Part shown: positions 8,464 to 17,047 of the stretch, in pieces | How the letters are laid out: every line of letters begins with the position of its first letter | Numbering within the stretch: the first letter of the stretch is position 1 | NCBI RefSeq assembly: GCF_014773225.1 | Contig: NZ_JACXAJ010000012.1 | Location: 29,886-93,885 of the forward strand | Origin: Pontibacter aquaedesilientis | GTDB lineage: Bacteria; Bacteroidota; Bacteroidia; Cytophagales; Hymenobacteraceae | Direction of reading: 5' to 3' | DNA length: 64,000 nucleotides | The notes under the pieces: generated by a model | The model's database searches: none | What the model was told of the DNA's origin: nothing | What the model saw: only the letters and a program-made list of their open reading frames with translations | Program-made: the position numbers and the translations under genes

Positions 8464-9143
8464 AACCAAGTCTGCCACAGTATGCCATCATCGTAGCCGG
8501 GGGCACCGGTAGCCGCATGCAGCGCGACCTGCCCAAGCAATTTATCCAGTTGGCCGGCAAGCCCATTCTCATGCACACCATCGAGCGGTTTTATGCTTTC
8601 AACCCCGACATCCGGATTGTGGTGGTGTTGCCTGAAGACCAGCTACAGGTATGGAAAGAGCTTTGCAAGGAGCATGGCTTCCATATATTTCACCTGACGG
8701 TGGCAGGAGGCAGCACCCGTTTCCAGTCTGTGAAGAACGGGCTGGGCTTAGTGCACGGGGAGGCTGTGGTGGCAGTGCATGACGGGGTGCGCCCATTCGT
8801 GACGACAGAAATTATAGCCGAGGCATTTGAGGTAGTCGGAGAAAAGGGAAGCGCTGTAGTGGCAGTCTCTCCCAAGGATTCTATCAGAGAACTGACGGAA
8901 GAAGGCAGCCGGGCTGTACCGCGTACCAGGTATAAGCTGGTGCAGACGCCGCAATGTTTCCGGGCTAGCATACTGCAAGAGGCCTATCAACAATCAGAAC
9001 AGGATTACTTTACCGATGACGCCTCTGTCGTTGAAGGTATAGGTATGGCCATCACCTTGGTAGAAGGGAGTTACGCTAATATCAAGATCACCACACCGGA
9101 GGATCTGTTGCTTGCAGAAGTGCTCATGAAGCAAACGCTATAG
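8460..9143 (+). CDS. ispD: 2-C-methyl-D-erythritol 4-phosphate cytidylyltransferase
   Basis: 227 residues, typical length. The nucleotide-binding loop AGGTGSRM (13-20) with the downstream Lys26 of LPKQF, the motif VHDGVRPFV and the C-terminal DDASVVEG identify IspD. It makes CDP-methylerythritol from CTP and methylerythritol 4-phosphate in the non-mevalonate isoprenoid pathway. Cytoplasmic. I kept the second of two duplicated ATGs because the first is in another frame and closes after six codons. Its 3' end overlaps the convergent ABC ATPase gene by 6 bp (9138-9143) with no terminator between. Confidence 0.96.
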   Translation: MKPSLPQYAIIVAGGTGSRMQRDLPKQFIQLAGKPILMHTIERFYAFNPDIRIVVVLPEDQLQVWKELCKEHGFHIFHLTVAGGSTRFQSVKNGLGLVHGEAVVAVHDGVRPFVTTEIIAEAFEVVGEKGSAVVAVSPKDSIRELTEEGSRAVPRTRYKLVQTPQCFRASILQEAYQQSEQDYFTDDASVVEGIGMAITLVEGSYANIKITTPEDLLLAEVLMKQTL

Positions 9144-9860
9144 TCTCGGCCTGCCAGCCTCCAGGAAATCCTGGTTTTGCTGCACCGTTTCCGGAGAGAT
9201 AGGCTCCAATACAGGGTTAGGTTTGGATAGGTTGAGCAGGAAACCCTGCAGGGATAGCAGGTTGTGTAGGTCATGTGTTATACAGAACACCGTTTTGCTT
9301 TGCACCTGTACCCACTGTTGTAAAAGATTGAAAACCCTTTTTTTGTAGTACACATCCAGTTGCTGCGTGGGCTCGTCCAGCAATATGATAGTGGCGTCCT
9401 GCAGCATGAGTTGTGCCAGCCATACCATCTGCTGCTCTCCCCCAGACAAAGTCGTGAAATCCTGCTCCTGCAGGTGCGCCATCTCCAGTTGTGCCAGCGT
9501 GGCGGCAGCCCGGGCATAGTCCTCGGAGTTATAGTTGTCAAAAAAACTTTTCTTCCGGAACAGGCCCATTACCACCAGGTCGATCACCTTGATGGAGAAG
9601 GAAACGATATTTTTTTGGGGAAGGTAGGAGAGGAGCCCAGAGGAAGCAGCGTGGCGGATGGAGCGCAGGTCTTGCTGCTGCACCAGAATCTCACCTGTAT
9701 AGTCAATCTTATGCTGGAAAGCTTTGAACAGAGTTGTTTTGCCGGCTCCGTTATGCCCAACGATCGCTACAAATGCCGGGGTAGGCACAGAAAAAGAAAG
9801 GTTGCGGATCAGAGGACGATGCCCATAACCCGCAACCAGATTTTTTACCTCAACGATCAA
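9138..9860 (-). CDS. ABC transporter ATP-binding protein (FecE/BtuD-like), no adjacent permease
   Basis: 240 residues. Walker A GHNGAGKT (35-42), Q-loop LPQK, signature LSGGEQQ (138-144), Walker B IILLDEP (158-164) and switch His in ITHD are all intact, so it should hydrolyse ATP. The sequence style is nearest the iron-siderophore/cobalamin/haem importer ATPases. Such ATPases normally sit beside an FecCD-type permease and a binding protein; none is visible on either side, so it is an orphan here. It overlaps ispD tail to tail by 6 bp. An A+T-rich inverted repeat lies just upstream of its start. Confidence 0.85.
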   Translation of the reverse strand: MIVEVKNLVAGYGHRPLIRNLSFSVPTPAFVAIVGHNGAGKTTLFKAFQHKIDYTGEILVQQQDLRSIRHAASSGLLSYLPQKNIVSFSIKVIDLVVMGLFRKKSFFDNYNSEDYARAAATLAQLEMAHLQEQDFTTLSGGEQQMVWLAQLMLQDATIILLDEPTQQLDVYYKKRVFNLLQQWVQVQSKTVFCITHDLHNLLSLQGFLLNLSKPNPVLEPISPETVQQNQDFLEAGRPRL

Positions 9861-9869
9861 GCGCTATTT

Positions 9870-9953
9870 AATTACGAATCACAAATTGCAAATTACGAAT
9901 CGTTGAGCCAGCTCCTAGTGACATTCTTAATTCGTAATTATAAATTCGTAATT
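9870..9953. repeat. Intergenic inverted element built of AATTACGAAT units
   Basis: Two direct copies of AATTACGAAT (9870-9879, 9891-9900) face two copies of its reverse complement (9930-9939, 9944-9953) across a 29-nt centre. The whole block is A+T-rich, non-coding, and sits between the ABC ATPase start and the DUF2795 stop. It can fold into a cruciform or long hairpin. Confidence 0.7.
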
Positions 9954-9956
9954 CTA

Positions 9957-10178
9957 TTAGTACTCGTCTTCGTTAAACATGAAGTCTTCCTTGGTAGGGT
10001 AATCAGGCCAGATCTCCTCGATGTTCTCGTACGGCTGACCGTCGTCTTCCAGCGCCTGCAGGTTTTCTACTACCTCCATAGGGGCGCCTGAGCGGATAGA
10101 GTAATCGATCAATTCGTCTTTAGTAGCTGGCCAGGGTGCGTCCTCCAGGTATGATGCTAATTCCAGTGTCCAATACAT
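9957..10178 (-). CDS. DUF2795 small protein
   Basis: 73 residues, acidic, with the opening MYWTLELASYLEDAPWPATK and a central helix LIDYSIRSGAPMEVVENLQAL, which I recognise as the short DUF2795 form that is strongly conserved in Cytophagia and Flavobacteriia. No signal peptide or membrane segment, so it is cytoplasmic. The family has no established function; the fold is probably a small helical bundle. A -7 box lies about 40 bp upstream and the neighbours have other orientations or their own terminators, so it is likely transcribed alone. Confidence 0.88.
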   Translation of the reverse strand: MYWTLELASYLEDAPWPATKDELIDYSIRSGAPMEVVENLQALEDDGQPYENIEEIWPDYPTKEDFMFNEDEY

Positions 10179-10221
10179 AGTATGTTTCTCCTTAACTTAA
10201 TGGCTTTTAAAAAATAGTTTG

Positions 10222-10229
10222 CAAAAGTA
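10222..10229 (-). promoter_or_regulatory. Putative -7 box (TACTTTTG on minus strand) for the DUF2795 gene
   Basis: Matches TAnnTTTG when read on the minus strand and predicts a 5' leader of about 35-40 nt. The -33 box is not clear. Confidence 0.4.
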
Positions 10230-10394
10230 TAAATAAATATACAAACTAAAATTTTTTTGAAATATTTATTGCTTTTTGTGACCGTTTTTACCAAAACAAC
10301 GCAAACAAGCTGCAAATGTTCATTTTGATACAAGTTTTTTAGATGCCTCAAATGGCCCTAATCCGCCAATGAAGGCTTATAGGTAAATATAAAA

Positions 10395-10426
10395 AGCGCC
10401 TGCTGTATAAACAACAGGCGCTTCCC
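10395..10426 (-). terminator. Terminator after the DUF349 gene
   Basis: Inverted repeat of about 13 bp with one mismatch around AAGCGCCTG. Read on the minus strand it is followed by CTTTTTAT, as expected for the gene ending at 10455. Confidence 0.75.
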
Positions 10427-10454
10427 TAAATTACATAGTGAAATCTATATTTTT

Positions 10455-11768
10455 CTATTTACTGCTGGTACTCAACTGCTCCTGGAACATCTCGATCAGG
10501 GCTTGCTTGGTTTTGATCTTGCGGTTGAAGTTGCGGATCTTGCCCTGCAACATGCTGCGGAACGACTCATTGCTAGGTGTGTCGCTCAGTTTGTCAAGGT
10601 TTGTTTCCAGTATCTCAAGTTCCTGTCGGTCAGACTTGATAAAGTCGCGCAGGGCATTGATACGGGCATGCAGGCCATCTTCGTCGCTATAGGTTTCGTT
10701 AGAGCTCTGCTGCCGCTTGCGTATGTAATGCTCCAGGCTGCTCATCTCAAACACCCGGTCACACGCTTTGATAAAGCGCTCCCAAATGGCGTCCGAAACG
10801 TCGGGGCGCACCGGGCCTACCTTCTTCCACTCCGCCTGTAGTTCTTTGGCGCGCTTCACGGCATCGTTGAGGCTGTTTTGCTGCAGCAGCTGCTCTGCCT
10901 GGCTCACCAGGTCCTGCTTCTTCTCCAGGTTAGTCTCGTAGTACTTGTCTTTCGACTCCGTTTTCTCGTTGGTGATCTTTACTTTCAGGCGCTCAAAGAA
11001 ATGGTTGTGGGCTCTCCTGAAATCGGTCCAGAGTTTGTTGGTGGTAGCCCGTGGCAAAGAGCCGCCTATCTGCTTCCACTGGTTCTGGAGTTCTTTTAGC
11101 TTGGCTGTGGTTACTTCCCAGTCTTCGGAATTTTGCAATGCAACCGATCTCTGTATAAGGTCTTTGTACCGCTCATAAGTGCGGTTCTGCATTTGCTTCT
11201 TGTCATTGAAGAAAGACTTCTTGCGCTCAAAAAAGGCCTCGAGCGCTGTCTTGAATCGCTCTTCAATCTCTTCGGTCACATCCTTCTCCACAGGGCCTGT
11301 CTTGATCCAGGTCGCCCGCAGATCCTTCATTTTATCAGATGTTTCCTTCCAGTCCACGCTGTTCTGTAGCGCTTCTGCCTCCTGTATCAGTCCGATCTTT
11401 AAAGTAAGGTTCTTTTCGCGGTTAAGTTTTATGGTTTCGTTGATCTCTTCCTCTGCTTTGCTCAGCGTATGAAAGATTTCCTCGAAATTGCCCAGGGCGT
11501 CGTAGTTGCCCACCTGTTCTTTCATGTGCAGCACTTTCATCAGGAAAGAGCCTTTATTCTCAGAGGTTGCAATACGTTCCAGCAGGCTATTCACCTTTTC
11601 GCTGAACATATGGAAACGCTTAGCAAAGTATACCAGCGAGTCCTCTTCTGATTCTTTTACTTCACCTACCTGTCGGTCCGGGTAGTTCATAAAAGCCTTT
11701 AACCATACTTGCTGGTCCTGAATAAAGCCATACTTCCTGGCTTCTTCCAATAGATCGTTGTTTTCCAT
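10455..11768 (-). CDS. DUF349 repeat protein
   Basis: 437 residues, highly charged and helical, with four related units of about 75 residues carrying the DUF349 pattern (W-K-x-T/I-G-P-V then F-x-x-A/F-F-x-x-K/R), for example ATWIKTGPVEKDV, NQWKQIGGSLP and AEWKKVGPVRPDV. No signal peptide, so cytoplasmic. Family role is unresolved; long coiled or helical repeats suggest a scaffold or nucleic-acid-associated protein, but that is inference. It has its own terminator at the 3' end. The start MENNDLLEEARKYGF is the natural beginning of the first helix. Confidence 0.88.
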   Translation of the reverse strand: MENNDLLEEARKYGFIQDQQVWLKAFMNYPDRQVGEVKESEEDSLVYFAKRFHMFSEKVNSLLERIATSENKGSFLMKVLHMKEQVGNYDALGNFEEIFHTLSKAEEEINETIKLNREKNLTLKIGLIQEAEALQNSVDWKETSDKMKDLRATWIKTGPVEKDVTEEIEERFKTALEAFFERKKSFFNDKKQMQNRTYERYKDLIQRSVALQNSEDWEVTTAKLKELQNQWKQIGGSLPRATTNKLWTDFRRAHNHFFERLKVKITNEKTESKDKYYETNLEKKQDLVSQAEQLLQQNSLNDAVKRAKELQAEWKKVGPVRPDVSDAIWERFIKACDRVFEMSSLEHYIRKRQQSSNETYSDEDGLHARINALRDFIKSDRQELEILETNLDKLSDTPSNESFRSMLQGKIRNFNRKIKTKQALIEMFQEQLSTSSK

Positions 11769-12137
11769 TTAAGGATCGGGTTATAATCGGAACATAAAGG
11801 GAGATAGATGCGCAAATTAAACTAACCTTAGCATACGCAAGTCGAATGGATGCGTTTGCCGGGCTGCGTTTAGAACAGCCGCCACAAAGCGAAACCCAAT
11901 TGGCCTGGCGCTAAGGCAAGTCTGTGCGGACTTCTCCCATACAGTTTTTCTACAAGTTTAGTGATTTCAAAGCACTTTTGTGAACCATAAATGCATGAAT
12001 TTTTCCGATATTTGTATTTTAGGGCATAAATAGTTGGCAAACGACACCCTGGTGTACTGCCCGTACACGGGATGTCGACCTGACATACGTACAAAAACGG
12101 TTGCCTTTATGCAGCATTTAATTGATATACAGCGACT
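11769..12137. other. 369-bp intergenic region between divergent DUF349 and ettA genes
   Basis: No convincing coding frame. It must hold both promoters. A GATATTTG string at 12007-12014, one mismatch from the TAnnTTTG -7 box, may serve ettA. A small dyad GTGTAC-TGCCC-GTACAC lies at 12052-12068 in the ettA leader. There is no copy of the TATACCT word. Confidence 0.5.
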
Positions 12138-13808
12138 ATGAGTAACGAAACGATTATTTTCTCGATGGCCGGGGTCAGCAAAATCTACCCGCCTCAAAAG
12201 CAAGTACTGAAGAACATTTATCTGTCATTTTTCTACGGAGCCAAGATCGGCGTACTGGGTCTGAACGGTTCGGGTAAGTCCAGCCTGCTCAAGATCATTG
12301 CCGGCGTAGATAAGGAGATCCGTGGCGAGGTGGTCTGGTCGCCGGGCTATACTGTGGGCTACCTGGAGCAGGAGCCGCAGCTCGACCCAACCAAAACCGT
12401 GCGTGAGGTAGTGGAAGAGGGCGTGAGCGAAGTGGTCGGCTTATTGAAGGAATTCGACGAGATCAACATGAAGTTCGCTGAGGAGATGACCGACGATGAG
12501 ATGAACAAGCTCATCGAGCGGCAGGGTGAGGTGCAGGAGCGCCTTGACCAGCTGAACGCCTGGGAACTTGACAACCGCCTGGAGCGTGCCATGGATGCCT
12601 TGCGCACACCGCCCGAAGAAGCCGTGATCGGTAACCTGTCGGGTGGTGAGAAGCGCCGCGTGGCCCTGTGCCGCCTGTTGCTTCAGGAGCCGGACGTGCT
12701 GCTGCTGGACGAACCTACCAACCACCTGGACGCCGAGTCGGTTGATTGGCTGGAGCAGCACCTGCAGCACTACAAAGGCACTGTGATTGCCGTTACCCAC
12801 GACCGCTACTTCCTCGACAACGTAGCCGGCTGGATTCTGGAACTGGACCGTGGCGAAGGTATTCCGTGGAAAGGCAACTATAGCAGCTGGTTGGAGCAGA
12901 AAGCCTCTCGTTTAGCCAAGGAAGAGAAGACGGAAAGCAAGCGCCAGAAAACGCTACAGCGTGAGTTGGAGTGGGTGCGCATGGCGCCAAAAGCCCGTCA
13001 TGCCAAGTCGAAGGCCCGTATCAGCCAATACGACAAGCTGGTTGGCGAGGAAGCAGCCAAGAAGGAGGAAAAACTGGAGCTCTTTATACCTGACGGCCCA
13101 CGTTTGGGCGCCCAAGTGATCGAAGCGCACAACATCAGCAAGGCTTACGGTGACAAGCTGCTGTTCGAAAACCTGAATTTCTCCTTGCCGCAAGGTGGCA
13201 TTGTGGGTATCATCGGACCGAACGGTGCGGGTAAAACCACTTTGTTTAAGCTGATAACAGGCCAGGAAAAGCCGGATGCGGGTGAGTTTACAGTGGGCTC
13301 CACCGTGGAGATATCTTACGTAGACCAGGAGCACGCTAACCTGGACGCCAGTAAGTCGGTGTTTGAGGTAATCTCAGGCGGAACGGAACACATGATGATG
13401 GCCGGTCGCCAGGTGAACTCACGTGCCTATGTGAGCAAGTTTAACTTCTCGGGCGGCGACCAGGAAAAGAAAGTGGAGAAGCTGTCGGGTGGAGAGCGCA
13501 ACCGTGTGCACCTGGCCATGACCCTGAAAGAAGGCGGTAACCTCTTGCTGCTCGACGAACCAACCAACGACCTGGACGTGAACGCGATTCGCGCCCTGGA
13601 AGACGCGCTGGAAAACTTTGCCGGTTGCGCCGTGATTATTTCGCACGACCGCTGGTTCCTGGACCGTATCTGTACGCACATTCTGGCTTTTGAAGGTGAC
13701 TCGCAGGTATACTGGTTTGAGGGTAACTACACTGATTACGAAGAGAACAAGAAGAAGCGCATGGGCGACGTAGAGCCAAAGCGTATCCGATACAAGAAGC
13801 TGGTATAG
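12138..13808 (+). CDS. ettA: Energy-dependent translational throttle protein (ABC-F ATPase)
   Basis: 556 residues with two ABC domains on one chain and no membrane part. First site: Walker A GLNGSGKS (41-48), signature LSGGEKRR, Walker B LLLDEPTNHLD. Second site: Walker A GPNGAGKT, signature LSGGERNR, LLLDEPTNDLD. The start (IIFSMAGVSKIYPPQK) and the inter-domain linker with ELEWVRMAPKARHAKSKAR fit EttA. It binds the ribosomal E site and couples the ATP/ADP ratio to the first peptide bond. Cytoplasmic, ribosome-associated. A strong terminator follows. Confidence 0.95.
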   Translation: MSNETIIFSMAGVSKIYPPQKQVLKNIYLSFFYGAKIGVLGLNGSGKSSLLKIIAGVDKEIRGEVVWSPGYTVGYLEQEPQLDPTKTVREVVEEGVSEVVGLLKEFDEINMKFAEEMTDDEMNKLIERQGEVQERLDQLNAWELDNRLERAMDALRTPPEEAVIGNLSGGEKRRVALCRLLLQEPDVLLLDEPTNHLDAESVDWLEQHLQHYKGTVIAVTHDRYFLDNVAGWILELDRGEGIPWKGNYSSWLEQKASRLAKEEKTESKRQKTLQRELEWVRMAPKARHAKSKARISQYDKLVGEEAAKKEEKLELFIPDGPRLGAQVIEAHNISKAYGDKLLFENLNFSLPQGGIVGIIGPNGAGKTTLFKLITGQEKPDAGEFTVGSTVEISYVDQEHANLDASKSVFEVISGGTEHMMMAGRQVNSRAYVSKFNFSGGDQEKKVEKLSGGERNRVHLAMTLKEGGNLLLLDEPTNDLDVNAIRALEDALENFAGCAVIISHDRWFLDRICTHILAFEGDSQVYWFEGNYTDYEENKKKRMGDVEPKRIRYKKLV

Positions 13809-13845
13809 CACTGATTTGTCAGCATAAGCACGGGTTTCGCCCTGC

Positions 13846-13883
13846 AAAAGCCCCGTTAGTCGAAAGATTGACGGGGCTTTTTC
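13846..13883 (+). terminator. Terminator after ettA
   Basis: AAAAGCCCC...GGGGCTTTTT hairpin of about 16 bp with G-U pairs and a GAAA loop, followed by T residues. Confidence 0.85.
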
Positions 13884-14102
13884 GTGTCACCCCTGCTTCT
13901 TGAACCGCCCAAACTGGCCTTCTGTGTGCCATACACCTACTTCAGGGTGCATTTGAGAATGCAGATACGGCTGACATCGCAGCCTAAGGCACCGTATGAG
14001 AAAAGTGAGTGAATATTAACAATTTAGAGTAGTTTTTCGTAAAAAGAGTAACTGACAGCCAAAGGTTTAAAATGTTGTTTAATGTTTAAAAGGTTGTCAA
14101 CC
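13884..14102. other. Non-coding stretch between the ettA terminator and the 33-codon ORF
   Basis: About 220 bp. The second half is A+T-rich with a near-repeat (AAATGTTG...TTAATGTT) just before the small ORF. No clear TAnnTTTG promoter seen. Confidence 0.4.
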
Positions 14103-14204
14103 ATGAAAAAACTCTACTATAATGATGATGAAGCATTAGCTTATCTGCTAATAGCTGGTTATTTCGCCCTTGTAAGTGTTATTGCAGTAGCCGTGTCTTA
14201 TTAA
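14103..14204 (+). CDS. Candidate 33-residue single-pass membrane peptide
   Basis: ATG 14103 to TAA 14204. The product begins MKKLYYNDDEALAYLLI, continues AGYFALVSVIAVAVSY, and so has a short polar N-terminus and one hydrophobic segment of about 20 residues (14-33). A 21-bp perfect terminator hairpin starts 18 bp after the stop, giving it the look of a separate transcription unit between ettA and the convergent serine hydrolase. I do not recognise the family. Small membrane peptides of this size often modulate larger membrane complexes, but no partner is suggested by the neighbours. It could also be a chance ORF. Confidence 0.5.
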   Translation: MKKLYYNDDEALAYLLIAGYFALVSVIAVAVSY

Positions 14205-14221
14205 CAGGCTACGTTAACTTA

Positions 14222-14264
14222 AAAAGTAAAAGGCCATACCTGTCAGGTATGGCCTTTTACTTTT
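14222..14264. terminator. Bidirectional terminator with 21-bp perfect arms built on CATACCTG/CAGGTATG
   Basis: Arms 14222-14242 and 14244-14264 are perfectly complementary around a single central T. The centre is CATACCTG-T-CAGGTATG, a variant of the dispersed word in inverted array, and the ends are A and T runs. It separates the small ORF (+) from the serine hydrolase gene (-). Confidence 0.85.
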
Positions 14265-14290
14265 GGTGTCTGCTGCTGTAAGCTAGGGCT

Positions 14291-15859
14291 TTACTTCTTC
14301 CTGAATTTCAACTCGTCAAAGTGAAAGTCAGGGTTGTTAGCGTCGAGGCGCATTTCGGCGATTGTGCCATCAGGGCCCACGATGAAGCGGACACGGGTTG
14401 GCGTCAGGAGGGCGAAGTTGTTCTTCCATTCCAAGTCAAAGATGTCGTGCTGCCAATGGCTGAGTTTGCCGCCCAGCGCAGGAGCAGGGGCGAGCTGCAA
14501 CACCAATTGCTTGTTCTGCACGGTAATAGTGGCGTCGCCATACAGCGGACTGTTGTAAGTGCCGGCGTAGGCTTCCAAGTCCATCGTAGGTTTGCTTTTG
14601 CGGGGCTTATCTTTTGGTTTCTTATCGGCTGCCTCTTCCTGTGCTTTGCGGGCCTTGGCCATGTTGTCGAGCGTAAACTGGCTCCAGTCGCGGCCGTTTT
14701 GCACGCCCAGGAACTGATCCAGGGTATAGTTGGCCAGCGGCGACATAATACTGCTCATGCTGTTGGTCAGGATCACGATACCCAGGTTCTCCTCTGGAAC
14801 CAGCACCGTGCGGCTGTTCATGCCCTCGTGGCCGCCGCCATGGGCCAGCACTTTGCGGCCCTCATAATCGTTCATCATCCAGCCCAAGCCAGCGGCTGAG
14901 AAGTGCGTGGAAGGCACGTTGGTTTCTGTTTGCTTGGAGACTGGCAGTGCATTGTGAGCCGTCCACATGGTGCGGCTGGCGTTTTCACTGAAAATCTGCT
15001 GACCCTTGTAAGTGCCACGATTAAGCTGCAGGCGCATCCACTGGGCCTGCTGATTCACGCTGGTGAAAATGCCGGCAGCCGGATTCCAGTTATCCCAGGC
15101 AGTGAAAGTGGTGGGGTAGGGCTTGTGTTTTTCGTCGAAGCCATGTGGCGAGGCGATATTCTGTTTCCCTTTCAGCTCGTTCACGGAGGTATAGGAGCGG
15201 CTCATGCCCAGCGGTGTAAAGAAGCGCTCTTTAATAAAAGCCTCCCAGGTTTGACCCGTTACAGCCTCGATCACCTCGCCGGCTGCAATGAACATGAGGT
15301 TGGAGTAGCCATACCCGTCACGGAAACCATAGGCAGGCTCGAGGTGACGGACACGCTCCAGAATCTCGCGGCGGCTATAGGTGGTGTTGTACCACAGCAG
15401 GTCGCCGCTGAATGTTTTGTAACCCGCACGGTGACTGAGCAAATCCTTGATATTCAGGCTTTGCGTGACATAAGGGTTGTAGAGCTGCAGGTATGGCAGG
15501 TATCTGGTTACCGGGTCGTTCCAGCTGATCTTGCCTTCGTCTACCAGGATGCCCAGTGCGGCAGCGGTATAGGCCTTGGAATTGGATGCGATGCCAAACA
15601 CAGTACTCGCGTCAACCTGTCCGCCGGCTTTTAAGTCACGCACACCGTAGCCTTTGGCGAAGATCACAGAGTCGTCCTTCACAATGGCGATGGCCATACC
15701 TGGCACGTCCCAGTCTTTAAGGGCTTTCTGGTAATAGGCGTCGAGTTTGGAGAGATCTGGGGTAGTTTTAGAGGTTGAGGGCTGTGCTGTGGCCTGCAGG
15801 GTGAAAATAGCCAGCAGGAGCAAGAGCCAGCCCTTGGTTGGGGTATAGTTCAGGTTCAT
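14291..15859 (-). CDS. Secreted class C beta-lactamase-like serine hydrolase
   Basis: 522 residues. Signal peptide up to about QATAQ (residues 21-26). Active-site motifs of the beta-lactamase/PBP4 family: SxxK as S92-N-S-K95, the YSN motif in GYGYSNLMF, and HGGGHEG in the third position. A Lys/Pro-rich linker near 400-420 (ADKKPKDKPRKSKP) leads to a C-terminal beta-rich domain of about 100 residues like DUF3471. These enzymes are usually D-Ala-specific or general esterases/peptidases in the periplasm; the substrate here is unknown and beta-lactam resistance should not be assumed. The zinc phospholipase gene lies 36 bp upstream on the same strand, so they may be co-transcribed. Confidence 0.85.
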   Translation of the reverse strand: MNLNYTPTKGWLLLLLAIFTLQATAQPSTSKTTPDLSKLDAYYQKALKDWDVPGMAIAIVKDDSVIFAKGYGVRDLKAGGQVDASTVFGIASNSKAYTAAALGILVDEGKISWNDPVTRYLPYLQLYNPYVTQSLNIKDLLSHRAGYKTFSGDLLWYNTTYSRREILERVRHLEPAYGFRDGYGYSNLMFIAAGEVIEAVTGQTWEAFIKERFFTPLGMSRSYTSVNELKGKQNIASPHGFDEKHKPYPTTFTAWDNWNPAAGIFTSVNQQAQWMRLQLNRGTYKGQQIFSENASRTMWTAHNALPVSKQTETNVPSTHFSAAGLGWMMNDYEGRKVLAHGGGHEGMNSRTVLVPEENLGIVILTNSMSSIMSPLANYTLDQFLGVQNGRDWSQFTLDNMAKARKAQEEAADKKPKDKPRKSKPTMDLEAYAGTYNSPLYGDATITVQNKQLVLQLAPAPALGGKLSHWQHDIFDLEWKNNFALLTPTRVRFIVGPDGTIAEMRLDANNPDFHFDELKFRKK

Positions 15860-15895
15860 GATGTGAGTGTTAAGATCAGGGCAAGATAGGAAATT

Positions 15896-16933
15896 TTATA
15901 TCCTTTCTAAAACAAAGCCGTGCTGCTCCTTGCCCAGGTATAGCGGCTGACGTTCCAGGCGTGTTTCTCCTTCTTCCCTTGGCTTGTGCGGACCTTGTTC
16001 GTACTCTTTCTCCTCCATTTTGAGTCGTTGCCGTTCTTCTTCGGAAATATCGGAGGCCAGCATCCGCAGGTCGGGTTGGCCGGCGTCTACCCAGGCAGTG
16101 TACCAGTAACTAGCCACAGTGTGGATGGCCAGGCGCATCTGCCGCTCTACTTGCCCGTTCAGCCGCCGGTGGTATGCTTCTGAAAACTCCCTGGAATATA
16201 CCCGGTTCGTCACATTTCCCCGCACTTCATAGCTATACTTCTTGTCTTCGTCAAACTCCCGGGTGAGATCCCGCTCAAAGCGCAGCACCGAGTCGAGCGC
16301 CAGGTGGGCGCTGGCTACCAAGTCCCAGGCTTTGAGTTGCGGCTGCTCGATGTAGGTGGCTTGCCCTACAAAGAAGTCGTAGTTGTCGGAAAGCATTTCG
16401 GGCAGGCGGGTTTCCCAGAAGGCATGTATACCGCGCTGGCCCGTCAGTTGCCCGTTATAGTTGTGCGTGGTGTGCAGCGGCACGCAGGCATCGGCAATGT
16501 AATGGCCCATGTCTGCCGAAAGCCGAAGGATACGGTCGAGGTCACGATCTTTGAAAGCCTGTGTGAGCTGGAACTTCATGCGGTTGATGTGCCAGGGCAC
16601 AATGCCGTGCGCCATCAAAGTGTCTTCGCCGTACCTTTCCACGGCCTGTTGCCAGAAGCGGGGCATCAGGTATAGGGCGCTGTCGCCGTACACGTCCAGG
16701 TCGATGTAGTGGCGCGGTGCCTCGCCTGCCACAGCATACCTGCGGCGGTCGGGGTTCACGGCATTCTCGGTGATGTAGCGGATGTGCTTTTTGTAGAAAC
16801 CCACCATCTCGGGCGGTAGCGTAAAGACAGCCAGCCGGTTGATGCGCTGATGCGCGAAAAAGCCCCAGCTATACCCAGTGAGCGGGAGCAGGATGGTAAG
16901 GAGCAGCAGGACAGCGATTTGTCGGAAAGCCAT
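15896..16933 (-). CDS. Secreted zinc-dependent phospholipase C / S1-P1 nuclease fold enzyme
   Basis: 345 residues. The signal peptide ends before Trp23, so the mature protein would begin WGFFAH; in the phospholipase C and S1/P1 families the N-terminal Trp and the His five residues later (here His28) bind the zinc cluster. Other candidate ligands: His75 (HYIDLD), His144 and Asp148 (HYIAD), His154, and His170 with Glu174 (HAFWE). So the three-zinc site seems complete. Likely exported and hydrolysing phosphodiesters of lipids or nucleic acids; which of the two cannot be told. Upstream of the serine hydrolase on the same strand. Confidence 0.8.
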   Translation of the reverse strand: MAFRQIAVLLLLTILLPLTGYSWGFFAHQRINRLAVFTLPPEMVGFYKKHIRYITENAVNPDRRRYAVAGEAPRHYIDLDVYGDSALYLMPRFWQQAVERYGEDTLMAHGIVPWHINRMKFQLTQAFKDRDLDRILRLSADMGHYIADACVPLHTTHNYNGQLTGQRGIHAFWETRLPEMLSDNYDFFVGQATYIEQPQLKAWDLVASAHLALDSVLRFERDLTREFDEDKKYSYEVRGNVTNRVYSREFSEAYHRRLNGQVERQMRLAIHTVASYWYTAWVDAGQPDLRMLASDISEEERQRLKMEEKEYEQGPHKPREEGETRLERQPLYLGKEQHGFVLERI

Positions 16934-17047
16934 ACCTGCGGTGTACGGAGAATTAGGGAATTTGTATATTGTGAGAAGCTTACTCTTCTCTTTGCAGATA
17001 TCTGGAAAGGAAAAGGTTAAAACGGATCATTGAGCCGAAGATTCAGA

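Noticed and set aside
14291..15859. Antibiotic-resistance beta-lactamase
   Set aside because: It has the class C-type serine fold, but the long C-terminal domain and family distribution point to an esterase or peptidase; resistance cannot be claimed.
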